NCBI GenBank assembly: GCA_024639165.1
Contig: JAHEIX010000008.1
Span: 1-64,000 of the forward strand
Reading direction: 5' to 3'
DNA length: 64,000 bases
Origin: UBA7446 sp024639165
GTDB taxonomy: Bacteria > Bacteroidota > Bacteroidia > Flavobacteriales > Flavobacteriaceae
Shown: in pieces, positions 46,016 through 53,669 of the stretch
Numbering within the stretch: the stretch's first letter is position 1
How the letters are laid out: each line of letters starts with the position of its first letter
Program-made: the position numbers and the translations under genes
Notes under the pieces: generated by a model
Database searches by the model: none
Seen by the model: the letters and a program-made list of their open reading frames with translations, nothing else
What the model was told of the DNA's origin: nothing

Positions 46016-46644
46016 GCGGGATCTAGGGCATTTCCATTAAACGTATTCATGGCATTTGACGCACCATCTCCCACAAAAGACAAACTTGCCTGTGCTGCTT
46101 TGTCTACACCAAAAGGGAGTAAGGTAGCCTCGTCTTTTGCCCATGGCTGCAGAACAAAATCAACTTGCTTGCCCCTACCAAAGGCTGAGCCAATTCCAAA
46201 ACGCAGTCTTGCATAGGCTGTTGTATTTAGTTGGCCACAAACATCTTGTAGGCCATTGTGTCCTCCTGCAGATCCTTTTTGTCGCATTCTCAAGGTTCCG
46301 AAGTCCAAGTGGATGTCGTCTGTAATGACCAATATATTTTTTAGGGGAATATTCTTTTGTTTCATCCAGTAGCGTACGGCTTTACCGCTTCTATTCATAA
46401 AGGTACTGGGCTTTAGTAGGTAAACTGTTTTTCCTTTATGCCTGAATTGGGCTAGGTCGCCTAGGCGGAGGGTTTCGAAACGAACTTCCTTTTGCTTTGC
46501 TACTTCGTCGAGCACCTCAAATCCGATATTGTGTCGGGTACCGCTGTATTCGGGGCCTATGTTACCCAAACCAACAAGCAAAAAAGATTTCATAGCCGTT
46601 TCATTTTTTTTGGCTGATGAAAAAAAAGGAATGCGAAGTTTCAT
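46012..46644 (-). CDS. pth: Peptidyl-tRNA hydrolase
   Basis: About 210 residues. Active-site histidine is in YSGTRHNIGFEVLD; other marks are KPSTFMNRSG, DDIHLDFGTLRMRQKGSAGGHNGL. It recycles peptidyl-tRNA. An internal ATG (MKSFLLVGLGNIG, 17 codons on) is an alternative start; the short basic N-terminal extension also occurs in flavobacterial relatives. Coupled to ribF by ATGA overlap. Confidence 0.94.
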   Translation of the reverse strand: MKLRIPFFSSAKKNETAMKSFLLVGLGNIGPEYSGTRHNIGFEVLDEVAKQKEVRFETLRLGDLAQFRHKGKTVYLLKPSTFMNRSGKAVRYWMKQKNIPLKNILVITDDIHLDFGTLRMRQKGSAGGHNGLQDVCGQLNTTAYARLRFGIGSAFGRGKQVDFVLQPWAKDEATLLPFGVDKAAQASLSFVGDGASNAMNTFNGNALDPA

Positions 46645-46651
46645 CAGTGTA

Positions 46652-46695
46652 AAAATAAAAAAAGCATCCCAGTGTTTCGTAGGATGCTTTAAAAA
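46652..46695 (-). terminator. Terminator after rplY
   Basis: AAAGCATCC (46661-46669) pairs with GGATGCTTT (46682-46690) over 9 bases with a 12-base loop; on the minus strand the stem is followed by a long T run. Located between the rplY stop and the pth start. Confidence 0.8.
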
Positions 46696-46712
46696 ATTGA
46701 TTTATTTTAATC

Positions 46713-47366
46713 CTATTCTTCAGCAGAAGCGCCTTCTTCAGTACTTCCTTCGGCACCTTGCTCAGCTCCTTCAGCTCCTTCTTCAGCACCTTCCACTTCA
46801 TCTTCGATTTTAAGTGAAACTCTGGATGTACGTACTTGACATACAACGGTGTTGTCTGGGTGTAAGAATTTGAATTTTTCGTCAGCAACTTCTGTAACGT
46901 ACAACTTGTCTCCAAGCTCAAGTTCAGAAATATCTGCTTCGATTACGTCAGGCAAATTGGCTGGTAAAGCCCGTACTTTTAGCTTGCGCTTGTTACGACT
47001 TAATACCCCACCTGAGTTAAGTACACCTGGCGCTGCTCCTTTAATCACAACAGGAATATTCATAGAAACTTCCTTGTCGTCAAATAATTGATAAAAGTCG
47101 ATGTGTAGAATTTTATCAGAAACAGGGTGAAACTGAATGTCCTGCAAAATGGCATTAAACGTTCCGTTATCGCCTAGGTCGATAACCACCGTATGCGCAT
47201 TAGGAGTATATACTAGCTTGGCAAACGCTCTTTCGTCTGCAGCAAAGTGCACTGGCGTTTCCCCTCCGTATAATACGCAAGGAACCTCTCCAGCATTACG
47301 TAGGGCTTTGGTAGCTACCTTGCCCACGCTTTCTCTTTTAGATCCGTTGATGGTAATTGATTTCAT
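46713..47366 (-). CDS. rplY: 50S ribosomal protein L25 (CTC form)
   Basis: A 217-residue long-form L25 with the 5S rRNA-binding N-terminal domain (1-90), the C-terminal CTC domain, and an acidic, Glu/Gly/Ala-rich tail (about 185-217) of uncertain role. Follows prs by 12 bases, the usual Bacteroidetes pairing. Confidence 0.94.
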   Translation of the reverse strand: MKSITINGSKRESVGKVATKALRNAGEVPCVLYGGETPVHFAADERAFAKLVYTPNAHTVVIDLGDNGTFNAILQDIQFHPVSDKILHIDFYQLFDDKEVSMNIPVVIKGAAPGVLNSGGVLSRNKRKLKVRALPANLPDVIEADISELELGDKLYVTEVADEKFKFLHPDNTVVCQVRTSRVSLKIEDEVEGAEEGAEGAEQGAEGSTEEGASAEE

Positions 47367-47378
47367 ATTTGTTGTTTA

Positions 47379-48320
47379 TTACATGATAAATTTGCTTGAG
47401 ATAGACTCGTTGTGGTGTACATTATACATCACATCAGCAAACAATTGAGCACAGCTCAATACTTTAATTTTTTTACTCTTTTTCGCAAGCGGTATAGAGT
47501 CGGTTACGATGAGTTCAGATAATTGTGATGCTTCAACACGTTCGTAAGCTTCACCAGAAAGTAGGGGGTGTGTACAAACAGCACGTACGCTCTTGGCGCC
47601 ACGTTCCATCATAAGATCGGCAGCACGAGTAAGTGTTCCTGCGGTATCGACCATGTCATCTACCAATACAACATTTTTACCTTTCACATCTCCAATGAGC
47701 TCCATATGCGAAATGATGTTGGCTTTTTTGCGTTGTTTGTAGCAGATAACCACATCGCTTTCTAAAAACCGTGAATAGGCATATGCTCTTTTCGAACCGC
47801 CCATATCTGGTGAGGCTATGGTAAGGTCGTCAAGATTTAGTGACTTGAGGTAAGGCAAAAACAATGAGGATGCAAACAAATGATCAACGGGTTTTTCAAA
47901 GAACCCTTGAATTTGATCGGCGTGCAAATCCATGGTGATGATGCGTGTAGCACCGGCTGTTTCCAACAATTTGGCTACTAACTTTGCCCCTATCGGAACT
48001 CTTGGTTTGTCTTTGCGGTCTTGTCTTGCCCAACCAAAATAAGGCATCACGGCAGTAATATGTCGTGCTGAAGCGCGTTTGGCGGCATCGAGCATAAGCA
48101 ACATTTCCATCAAATTATCGGATGTGGGGTTGGTAGAACCTATTATAAAAATACGAGATCCACGGACCGATTCTTCGAAGGAAGGTTGGTATTCACCATC
48201 GCTGTATCGAGAAAACAGTACATTACCCATAGCAATGCCGTATTGCTTAGCAATCTCCTTGGCTAAGGTTGTACTTTGCGTACAAGCAAAAATCTTCGAT
48301 TCGATGGTTGTTTTTCCCAT
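47379..48320 (-). CDS. prs: Ribose-phosphate pyrophosphokinase
   Basis: 313 residues from ATG 48320 (MGKTTIESKIF). It makes PRPP from ribose-5-phosphate and ATP. Motifs: RYSDGEYQPSFEESVRG, the flexible-loop region YFGWARQDRKDKPR, and the PRPP loop VVLVDDMVDTAGTL. The 26 codons upstream of the chosen start contain the promoter box and are not coding. Confidence 0.95.
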   Translation of the reverse strand: MGKTTIESKIFACTQSTTLAKEIAKQYGIAMGNVLFSRYSDGEYQPSFEESVRGSRIFIIGSTNPTSDNLMEMLLMLDAAKRASARHITAVMPYFGWARQDRKDKPRVPIGAKLVAKLLETAGATRIITMDLHADQIQGFFEKPVDHLFASSLFLPYLKSLNLDDLTIASPDMGGSKRAYAYSRFLESDVVICYKQRKKANIISHMELIGDVKGKNVVLVDDMVDTAGTLTRAADLMMERGAKSVRAVCTHPLLSGEAYERVEASQLSELIVTDSIPLAKKSKKIKVLSCAQLFADVMYNVHHNESISSKFIM

Positions 48321-48338
48321 AGTTTTTTGTGCGGGATG

Positions 48339-48346
48339 CAAATGTA
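48339..48346 (-). promoter_or_regulatory. -7 box of prs-rplY
   Basis: Minus-strand TACATTTG, exact match, 18 bases before the prs ATG. Confidence 0.5.
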
Positions 48347-48387
48347 GGAATTTATTTGAGCCTGCATAAATGCTTGGCCGTTTTTTC

Positions 48388-48419
48388 TTGGAAAGCATTA
48401 AAAATATTGGCTACATTTG
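48388..48419 (+). promoter_or_regulatory. Full promoter of tRNA-Leu
   Basis: A -33 TTG (48388-48390), a 21-base spacer and an exact -7 box TACATTTG (48412-48419) end 10 bases before the tRNA. This is the clearest two-part Bacteroidetes promoter in the window. Confidence 0.65.
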
Positions 48420-48429
48420 CCTTCCTTTA

Positions 48430-48511
48430 GCCTCGGTGGCGGAATTGGTAGACGCGCCGGATTCAAAATCCGGTTCTGCAAGGAGTGTGGGTTCGATTCC
48501 CACCCGAGGTA
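48430..48511 (+). tRNA. tRNA-Leu (anticodon CAA)
   Basis: Acceptor GCCTCGG/CCGAGGT (one G-U pair) with discriminator A. The anticodon stem-loop centre is TTCAAAA (anticodon CAA). There is a long class II variable arm, and the T arm is GTGGG-TTCGATT-CCCAC. CCA is not encoded. Confidence 0.95.
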
Positions 48512-48514
48512 CTT

Positions 48515-48541
48515 AGCCCAGCATAACGTTGGGCTTTTTTA
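48515..48541 (+). terminator. Terminator after tRNA-Leu
   Basis: AGCCCA (48515-48520) pairs with TGGGCT (48530-48535), extended by inner pairs, followed by T6. Confidence 0.75.
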
Positions 48542-48596
48542 TTTCAATACTGCCCTTAGTTTGGCTTGCGTGGGCGTGAACAGCTTTGATGCATAG

Positions 48597-49745
48597 CTAT
48601 TTTGGAGCTGTAGCCCACCACACGGAACTGGGCTCAGGTAATTTGTCAATCCTAATGGGCGTGCCTATTTTTGGCGACACTATGGGAACGCCGAGTGTTC
48701 TGGCTTTTTTGCGAATCTGCAATATGGGGGCAGTCCAGGCATGCGATGATAGTTTGAATGCACCCCAATGAATGGGCATAATTGCTTTAGTTTTTAAATC
48801 CAGCCCTGCTTGTACGCTTTCCTCTGGGAACATATGAATATCTGGCCACATGGTATTGTATTGACCGCATTCAATCAGCGCAAGGTCAAAAGGACCATAA
48901 TTTTCTCCAATTTGCGCAAAGTGCTTTCCGTATCCGCTGTCCCCGCTGAAGTATATGTTCGCATCCTTGGATGTTATCACCCATGAACTCCATAATGTGC
49001 TTTTGCGATTGTTGAATTTTCTACCCGAAAAATGCTGTGCTGGGGTACATGTCAATTTAATGTTTTTAAAAGCAGTTGCTTCCCACCAGTCTTTTTCATG
49101 GATTTTGGCACGGCTGACTCCCCAAGCTTCCAAATGGACGCCAACGCCTAGTGGGACAAAATAAGCGCCTACCTTATCCTTTAACTTTACAATAGATGCA
49201 TAGTCTAAATGATCATAGTGGTCGTGAGAGATAATGACAGCGTCTATCTTGGGTAGGTTTTCTATTTCAATGGGTAGTTCGTCGCTAAAGCGTTTGCTTC
49301 CCAACCATGGATGAGGTGCTGGCACATCACCAAACATGGGGTCGATGAGCATAACAGAACCAGCCATATGCATCAAAAACGTGGAATGCCCAAACCAATA
49401 TAATTTGGTTCCATCTGCTGAGGCGGTAATGTCTGCTGGGTTTATTTTTTGAACCGCTATGTTTTGTTCAGGAACTCCGTTTTCAACGTTTTCAAAAAAG
49501 AATTTTCGGATAATTTTTAGGACTTTACTTAGGCCAAAATCTTTTGCAGTTTCTCTGTTTTGATTGTGAAAAACACCATTCTCGAACTGTTGGGAATCTA
49601 CATATTGCTCTTGTAGTTCCTTCGTTACATCACCTCCAAAAGAGGGGTAAAAAGCCACAAAGAGTTGAAAGCTAACAACTACTATGATTAGCAATACTCC
49701 AACATATAGTACCATCCGACCTATTAGGGATTTTATTTTTTTCAA
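48597..49745 (-). CDS. Membrane-anchored MBL-fold metallo-hydrolase (NAPE-PLD/UlaG-like)
   Basis: A 382-residue protein. One N-terminal membrane segment (about 11-32) is followed by a metallo-beta-lactamase fold: FGHSTFLM, metal motif SHDHYDHLD, YFSGDSGYG and PIHWGAF. The order resembles the N-acyl-phosphatidylethanolamine phospholipase D-like group, but the substrate is not determined. It is the last ordinary gene before the integron-like module. Confidence 0.85.
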   Translation of the reverse strand: MKKIKSLIGRMVLYVGVLLIIVVVSFQLFVAFYPSFGGDVTKELQEQYVDSQQFENGVFHNQNRETAKDFGLSKVLKIIRKFFFENVENGVPEQNIAVQKINPADITASADGTKLYWFGHSTFLMHMAGSVMLIDPMFGDVPAPHPWLGSKRFSDELPIEIENLPKIDAVIISHDHYDHLDYASIVKLKDKVGAYFVPLGVGVHLEAWGVSRAKIHEKDWWEATAFKNIKLTCTPAQHFSGRKFNNRKSTLWSSWVITSKDANIYFSGDSGYGKHFAQIGENYGPFDLALIECGQYNTMWPDIHMFPEESVQAGLDLKTKAIMPIHWGAFKLSSHAWTAPILQIRKKARTLGVPIVSPKIGTPIRIDKLPEPSSVWWATAPK

Positions 49746-49790
49746 TTCGGTGTACCTTATAAGTATTTAGCTCGCTAAGATAGGTAAGTA

Positions 49791-49989
49791 TGCTAACGTC
49801 TCCGGCTATGAGTAGTACGGGAATAAACAGGCGATTAAGTTCCGATTAAGCACTTAGCCAAAACTTTTTATTTTGTTTTAATTTTTCATTTTAAAAGCCA
49901 AATCAAAAGATTTGGCGGGCATAATAAAATACACTAACTTTTGGATTAAACACCTAAACCCGTATTAATTATAGCCATTGTTGGGCGTA
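49791..49989 (-). repeat. attC-like imperfect palindrome downstream of the HEPN cassette gene
   Basis: In minus-strand reading the element begins with TACGCCCAAC five bases after the HEPN gene stop and ends at GTTAGCA (49797-49791). Inner arms ATGGCTAT and ATAGCC (plus strand 49971-49976 and 49804-49809) are complementary. A perfect 8-base hairpin, GCCAAATC/GATTTGGC (49897-49904 and 49909-49916), sits between them. RYYYAAC and GTT-type cores with paired inner arms are the layout of integron attC sites; the span, nearly 200 bases, is longer than usual. Confidence 0.5.
49980..49989 (+). repeat. 10-bp inverted repeat, left copy
   Basis: GTTGGGCGTA, exact reverse complement of the sequence at 50881-50890. 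The pair brackets the HEPN gene, 5 bases from its stop and 10 bases from its start. GTTGGGC fits the integron core GTTRRRY. Confidence 0.8.
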
Positions 49990-49994
49990 GTTTT

Positions 49995-50870
49995 TTATAT
50001 TTCTTTAATCTGTTTTTCGATATTATTTACGAATTTTTGAATTTCTTTTAAATGTGATTCTATATCTTCCTTATTCAATAAAATAAATTTACCATTTTTT
50101 GTTTTTCCATTTCGATGCACTATATCGTGTCTTGTTTTAATGTTCTTCATTAGATTCTCAATTGATGGAAAAATTACTCCCAATGAATCTTTATACATTC
50201 CTCTGACTTTTGGGAGGTCGTGATAAATTACATCTAAAAGTTCTTTTTTGACGATATCATATAAGCTATCTAGTTGGTCATAAATATTTCCCAATTCGAA
50301 TTTTCGGTTATTTATTCTTTTGTAAGTTTTTACAAAATTCCTGAAGAATACTTCATCTTGAATGACTTCCTTGATTAATGTAGAAGATAAATAATCTTCA
50401 AGACAGGTTATGCCACCTGAAAAAACCAATTTTCTTATAGTTTTCTCGTGTGTTTCTTTTTTAAAAGATTGTGAGTTAAGTTCCATTAGACTTTTTATCT
50501 CTTCCTCAAATCTTTCAATTGAATTATCAGAGCGAAGAATTGCGTCTACTTGGTCTTCTTCATAGGAATATAGTCCATAGTCATAAGTAATAGCTTCTAG
50601 AATGTCCTTTTTCTCAACTTTTTCTATTTCGATATAACCGCTTTCCTCATTATCTTCAAAGCCTACGTGAATGATATGCCATTTATCGCATTTAGGACAA
50701 GTTTTTTCTCTAGCATTTGTGTAAAAAAAGTCTTCTTTGTCGTGATATTCTGGGTCAAATATTTCCGGAATTTCAATTTTTTCGGATAGCAGACGTGTTC
50801 CACAATTTGAGCAATTAAATCGTACTTCAACAAATTCAAAGTCTAGTAAGTCAACATTTTTGAATTCCAT
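49995..50870 (-). CDS. Zinc-ribbon/HEPN-like protein, cassette-borne
   Basis: A 291-residue protein whose coding DNA is clearly more AT-rich than its neighbours. The N-terminal part has two Cys pairs (C20/C23 and C58/C61, CSNC and CPKC) forming a probable zinc ribbon. The C-terminal part is all-helical and contains R247-HDIV-H252, the Rx4H signature of HEPN RNases found in toxin and defence proteins. No cognate antitoxin gene is adjacent. It is tightly enclosed by the 10-bp inverted repeat and divergent from the recombinase, which suggests acquisition as a mobile cassette. A defence or toxin role is inference only. Confidence 0.6.
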   Translation of the reverse strand: MEFKNVDLLDFEFVEVRFNCSNCGTRLLSEKIEIPEIFDPEYHDKEDFFYTNAREKTCPKCDKWHIIHVGFEDNEESGYIEIEKVEKKDILEAITYDYGLYSYEEDQVDAILRSDNSIERFEEEIKSLMELNSQSFKKETHEKTIRKLVFSGGITCLEDYLSSTLIKEVIQDEVFFRNFVKTYKRINNRKFELGNIYDQLDSLYDIVKKELLDVIYHDLPKVRGMYKDSLGVIFPSIENLMKNIKTRHDIVHRNGKTKNGKFILLNKEDIESHLKEIQKFVNNIEKQIKEI

Positions 50871-50880
50871 TTGTTTTAAT

Positions 50881-50890
50881 TACGCCCAAC
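50881..50890 (-). repeat. 10-bp inverted repeat, right copy
   Basis: TACGCCCAAC on the plus strand, complement of 49980-49989. On the cassette strand it reads GTTGGGCGTA followed 10 bases later by the ATG. Confidence 0.8.
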
Positions 50891-50896
50891 ACCTAA

Positions 50897-51005
50897 ATAT
50901 ACGCATTGCGTATATCCCATTTTTATGTGGTTCGTATATCCATTTTTAGTGATTTGAAGTATCTTTCTAGAAATCAATGAAATAGCGTATATTTAAAACG
51001 TATAT
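50897..51005. repeat. CGTATAT repeat cluster between cassette and recombinase (attI-like)
   Basis: Four direct copies of CGTATAT at 50909, 50933, 50986 and 50999 and one inverted copy (ATATACG) at 50897. The first two are followed by near-identical ATCCCATTTTTATG and ATCCATTTTTAGTG, 24 bases apart. They fill the gap between the divergent cassette and recombinase genes, the position of attI in integrons. Confidence 0.6.
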
Positions 51006-51027
51006 CGATTTACCTAAAGCGAATGTT

Positions 51028-51870
51028 ATGTGCCCCAACACCAACAGCCTGCTCTCCGATTTTGAGGTCAAATTACGCCTGCAACGTTATGCGCCTTCAA
51101 CCGTAAAAACCTATAAGAATGCCTTAGCTAAGTTCTTGAATGCCTTTCAGCACAAGGATTTAGCCCAAGTGAACCTTGAACAAATTCAAGATTTTATGCA
51201 CCACTTGCAAACAAAGCACCGCATAAGCCCTGTCTATCAAAAACAAATTTTAGTAAGTATTGTTAAGTTTTATTTGCTTTATTACAATCGTAAACTAGAG
51301 CTGTCAATGCTTTATCCCAAACGAAACCCCAAACCACTCCCTAAATACTTAACCGTAGTAGAAGTCAAAAGACTCCTGCAGCAGTGCGCCAACCTGAAGC
51401 ACAGCTGTATTTTAAAAATTTTATATGGCTGCGGGGTACGTGTATCCGAGGTCCTTGCACTTAAAATTGCAGATATTGATTCCGCTGCCATGCGCATACA
51501 TATCCGAGCTGCTAAAGGTAAAAAAGACCGTGTGGTGCCTTTGCCGCAAACATTGCTTCACAACCTGCGTCAATACTACCTAGCCTATCACCCCAATGAC
51601 TATCTTTTTGAAGGGCAACATGGCGGAAATTATTCCGCAAAAAGCATTCAAAACTTCATTAAAAAATATGCGCGAGAAGCCAAGATTCAAAAATCGGTAA
51701 CGCCACACATGTTGCGCCATTCCTATGCCACCCACCAACTCGAAAATGGTGTCAACATCAGGTATGTGCAAGCGTTATTAGGGCATAACTCCATCAAAAC
51801 CACCGAGCTGTATACGCATGTTGCCAAAATCTCAAAAAATAACATTGCAAGTCCGCTAGATCATTTGTAG
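51028..51870 (+). CDS. Tyrosine recombinase, integron-integrase/XerC-like
   Basis: A 280-residue tyrosine recombinase. The N-terminal SAM-like DNA-binding domain (about 8-95) is followed by the catalytic domain with R138 (YGCGVRVSEVLAL), K163, H227 and R230 (TPHMLRHSYATH), H253 (LGHNSIKTTE) and Y262 (YTHV). The extreme C-terminus, YTHVAKISKNNIASPLDHL, strongly resembles integron integrases, but the extra IntI-specific insertion before the HxxR box is missing. It is divergent from the cassette gene and tail-to-tail with umuD with a 2-base gap. Confidence 0.85.
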   Translation: MCPNTNSLLSDFEVKLRLQRYAPSTVKTYKNALAKFLNAFQHKDLAQVNLEQIQDFMHHLQTKHRISPVYQKQILVSIVKFYLLYYNRKLELSMLYPKRNPKPLPKYLTVVEVKRLLQQCANLKHSCILKILYGCGVRVSEVLALKIADIDSAAMRIHIRAAKGKKDRVVPLPQTLLHNLRQYYLAYHPNDYLFEGQHGGNYSAKSIQNFIKKYAREAKIQKSVTPHMLRHSYATHQLENGVNIRYVQALLGHNSIKTTELYTHVAKISKNNIASPLDHL

Positions 51871-51872
51871 CC

Positions 51873-52307
51873 TTATACCGTTTTCAGCACATGGGTCACT
51901 ATCCCCCAAATGATAAGCGCATTGTCTTCGGTTACTTGTAAGGGCTTGTACTGTTCGTTTTCGGGCATCAGCCAGACGCAGTCTTCAGCTACTTTGAGGC
52001 GCTTTACCGTAAACTCCCCATCCACAAAGCACACGGCAATTTTGCCGTCTTGGGGCTCCAAGCTCCGGTCAATGACAAGCAAATCGCCATCGTCTAGTCC
52101 TGCGCCCACCATAGATTGTCCTGCCACGCGCGCATAGAATGTAGCGGCTTTGTTTTTAACCACAGCCTTATCAAGGCTTATGCGTACTTCTTTAAAGTCG
52201 TCTGCAGGGGAGGGGAAGCCTGCAGAAATGCCTTCGCCCGCCAGCCAAACATCGGCCTCGTTGTTGGTGTCGGGGCTATAAAAATGGAGGGCTGTTGCTT
52301 TTTTCAT
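51873..52307 (-). CDS. umuD: UmuD-like S24 peptidase (DNA polymerase V accessory)
   Basis: A 144-residue LexA/UmuD-type self-cleaving protein. Catalytic S65 (AGQSMVGAG) and K102 (FTVKRL) are in place and the probable cleavage site is A29-G30 (ISAGFPSPADDF). No DNA-binding domain, so it is UmuD instead of LexA. After cleavage UmuD activates UmuC for translesion synthesis. Its start overlaps the umuC stop by 4 bases. Confidence 0.9.
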   Translation of the reverse strand: MKKATALHFYSPDTNNEADVWLAGEGISAGFPSPADDFKEVRISLDKAVVKNKAATFYARVAGQSMVGAGLDDGDLLVIDRSLEPQDGKIAVCFVDGEFTVKRLKVAEDCVWLMPENEQYKPLQVTEDNALIIWGIVTHVLKTV

Positions 52308-53563
52308 CTTACCGTAATAATATCGTGAATGTCTGTGGTGTAACGCGGCGATAAGTGGGCTTGTTTCATTTTAAAAGTTCTGCTCAGATCTTGGTTGGCA
52401 AGTTTGATTTTATGTGGTCCATACTTGCGATGCAGTTGATCGATGCGTTGCATCAGCGCCTCATGACGGCTATCTTCCCCATCAAACAACGTGAGCTGTT
52501 GGGCTGTCTTGGGTACAATTCCCGTAACCATTACCCCAGCTTTTTTATACTGAATACCGTCTTTGAAAATATGCTCTAATCCCTTTAGGGCATATTTGCT
52601 AATGGTCAAGCTCGACTGGGAGGCAAAAGGCATGGTAACCAACATACCGTTGCGGTATTGTGGCAAGTCGGGCATAAACGGATTGCTGCGAACAAACACA
52701 TAAAGGGCATGACAACTGCTCCCTTGCTTGCGTAGCTTTTCGGCGCAAAGCGTTGCATAGGTCGATATGCGTTCGCGTAGTTCTTCATAGGAAGTAATAA
52801 GGGATTCGAAACTGCGGGTGGTAGCGATGGCTTTTTTAGGAGCAGCAATCATTTCCATGGGAATGGTGGCGGTTCCTTCCAAATCTTTTTTGAGGCGAAG
52901 CCCCACGATGCTCATTTGCTTACGCACCCAATCGTCGCTGAGTTGGGTAAAGTCATAGGCGGTTTTCACTTCGTTCAGTGCGAGCCGGCGCGCGTGTTTG
53001 CGGCCAATGCCCCAAACGTCTGCAATGGGCAGCCACTTCAGTGCCTTAATGCGCTTTTCTTCTGAGTCAATAACATAGACACCCTTGGTTCTGTCGGCGA
53101 ATTTTTTGGCCACACGGTTGGCTACTTTAGCAAGACCCTTGCTGGGACCAAGTCCAATGCTAACAGGCATTCCAGTCCATTTGCCTACACGCTTGCGCAT
53201 TTGTTGTGCATAAGCTTCCATATCATAATGCTCGAAGCCATCAAAATGTAAAAATGCCTCGTCAATGCTGTACACTTCCACTTCGGGCGTAAACTGACGT
53301 AAGACCTCCATCACACGTTGGCTCATGTCCCCATAGAGCGGATAGTTGGACGAAAAAACCTGAACCTTGTGCTGCCTAAAAAAAGACAAAAATTGGTGTG
53401 CGGGCGCCCCCATGGGTAGTCCAAGGGCTTTGGCCTCGTTACTGCGCGCAATTACACAACCGTCATTGTTGGACAAAATAGCTATAGGCTTGTCGTTTAA
53501 TGTGGGTTGAAAAATGCGCTCACAAGAAGCGTAGAAGTTGTTACAATCGACTAAAGCAAACAC
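52304..53563 (-). CDS. umuC: UmuC-like Y-family DNA polymerase V subunit
   Basis: About 419 residues. The N-terminus FALVDCNNFYASCERIF and the catalytic YSIDEAFL motif are standard, followed by the thumb/little-finger region and the UmuC C-terminal domain. The longest frame starts at TTG 53569, but GTG 53563 gives the usual MFALVDCNNF start and follows the -7 box TAGTTTTG (53574-53567). Unusually, umuC precedes umuD in transcription. Confidence 0.93.
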   Translation of the reverse strand: MFALVDCNNFYASCERIFQPTLNDKPIAILSNNDGCVIARSNEAKALGLPMGAPAHQFLSFFRQHKVQVFSSNYPLYGDMSQRVMEVLRQFTPEVEVYSIDEAFLHFDGFEHYDMEAYAQQMRKRVGKWTGMPVSIGLGPSKGLAKVANRVAKKFADRTKGVYVIDSEEKRIKALKWLPIADVWGIGRKHARRLALNEVKTAYDFTQLSDDWVRKQMSIVGLRLKKDLEGTATIPMEMIAAPKKAIATTRSFESLITSYEELRERISTYATLCAEKLRKQGSSCHALYVFVRSNPFMPDLPQYRNGMLVTMPFASQSSLTISKYALKGLEHIFKDGIQYKKAGVMVTGIVPKTAQQLTLFDGEDSRHEALMQRIDQLHRKYGPHKIKLANQDLSRTFKMKQAHLSPRYTTDIHDIITVR

Positions 53564-53566
53564 ATT

Positions 53567-53596
53567 CAAAACTACATTTTTTTACTATATAGTGAA
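53567..53596 (-). promoter_or_regulatory. umuCD promoter with near-perfect palindromic operator candidate
   Basis: The 16-base near palindrome TTTACTATATAGTGAA (53581-53596; one mismatched pair, perfect core ACTATATAGT) lies just upstream of the exact -7 box TAGTTTTG (53574-53567, minus strand), overlapping the spacer. The position suits a repressor of the damage-inducible type. Confidence 0.5.
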
Positions 53597-53641
53597 CTAG
53601 TTTTTTTCAACGAAATCATGCGTTAATAAATGCAAATGCAG

Positions 53642-53649
53642 TACATTTG
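53642..53649 (+). promoter_or_regulatory. -7 box of sucA
   Basis: TACATTTG, exact match, 20 bases before the sucA ATG. Confidence 0.5.
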
Positions 53650-53669
53650 TTTAGTACAATTACTCCTAA

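Noticed and set aside
46713..46810. Repetitive Glu/Gly/Ala tail of L25 as a DNA repeat element
   Set aside because: The repetition follows codon use for an acidic low-complexity tail known in long-form L25 proteins; it has no independent structure.
47379..48398. Longer prs starting at 48398
   Set aside because: The added 26 codons contain the -7 box at 48339-48346 and do not match the family; ATG 48320 gives a normal N-terminus.
49897..49916. Perfect hairpin GCCAAATC/GATTTGGC as a simple terminator of the HEPN gene
   Set aside because: It lies about 80 bases past the stop and inside the attC-like palindrome; the short T run on the minus strand makes a terminator possible but it is not called separately.
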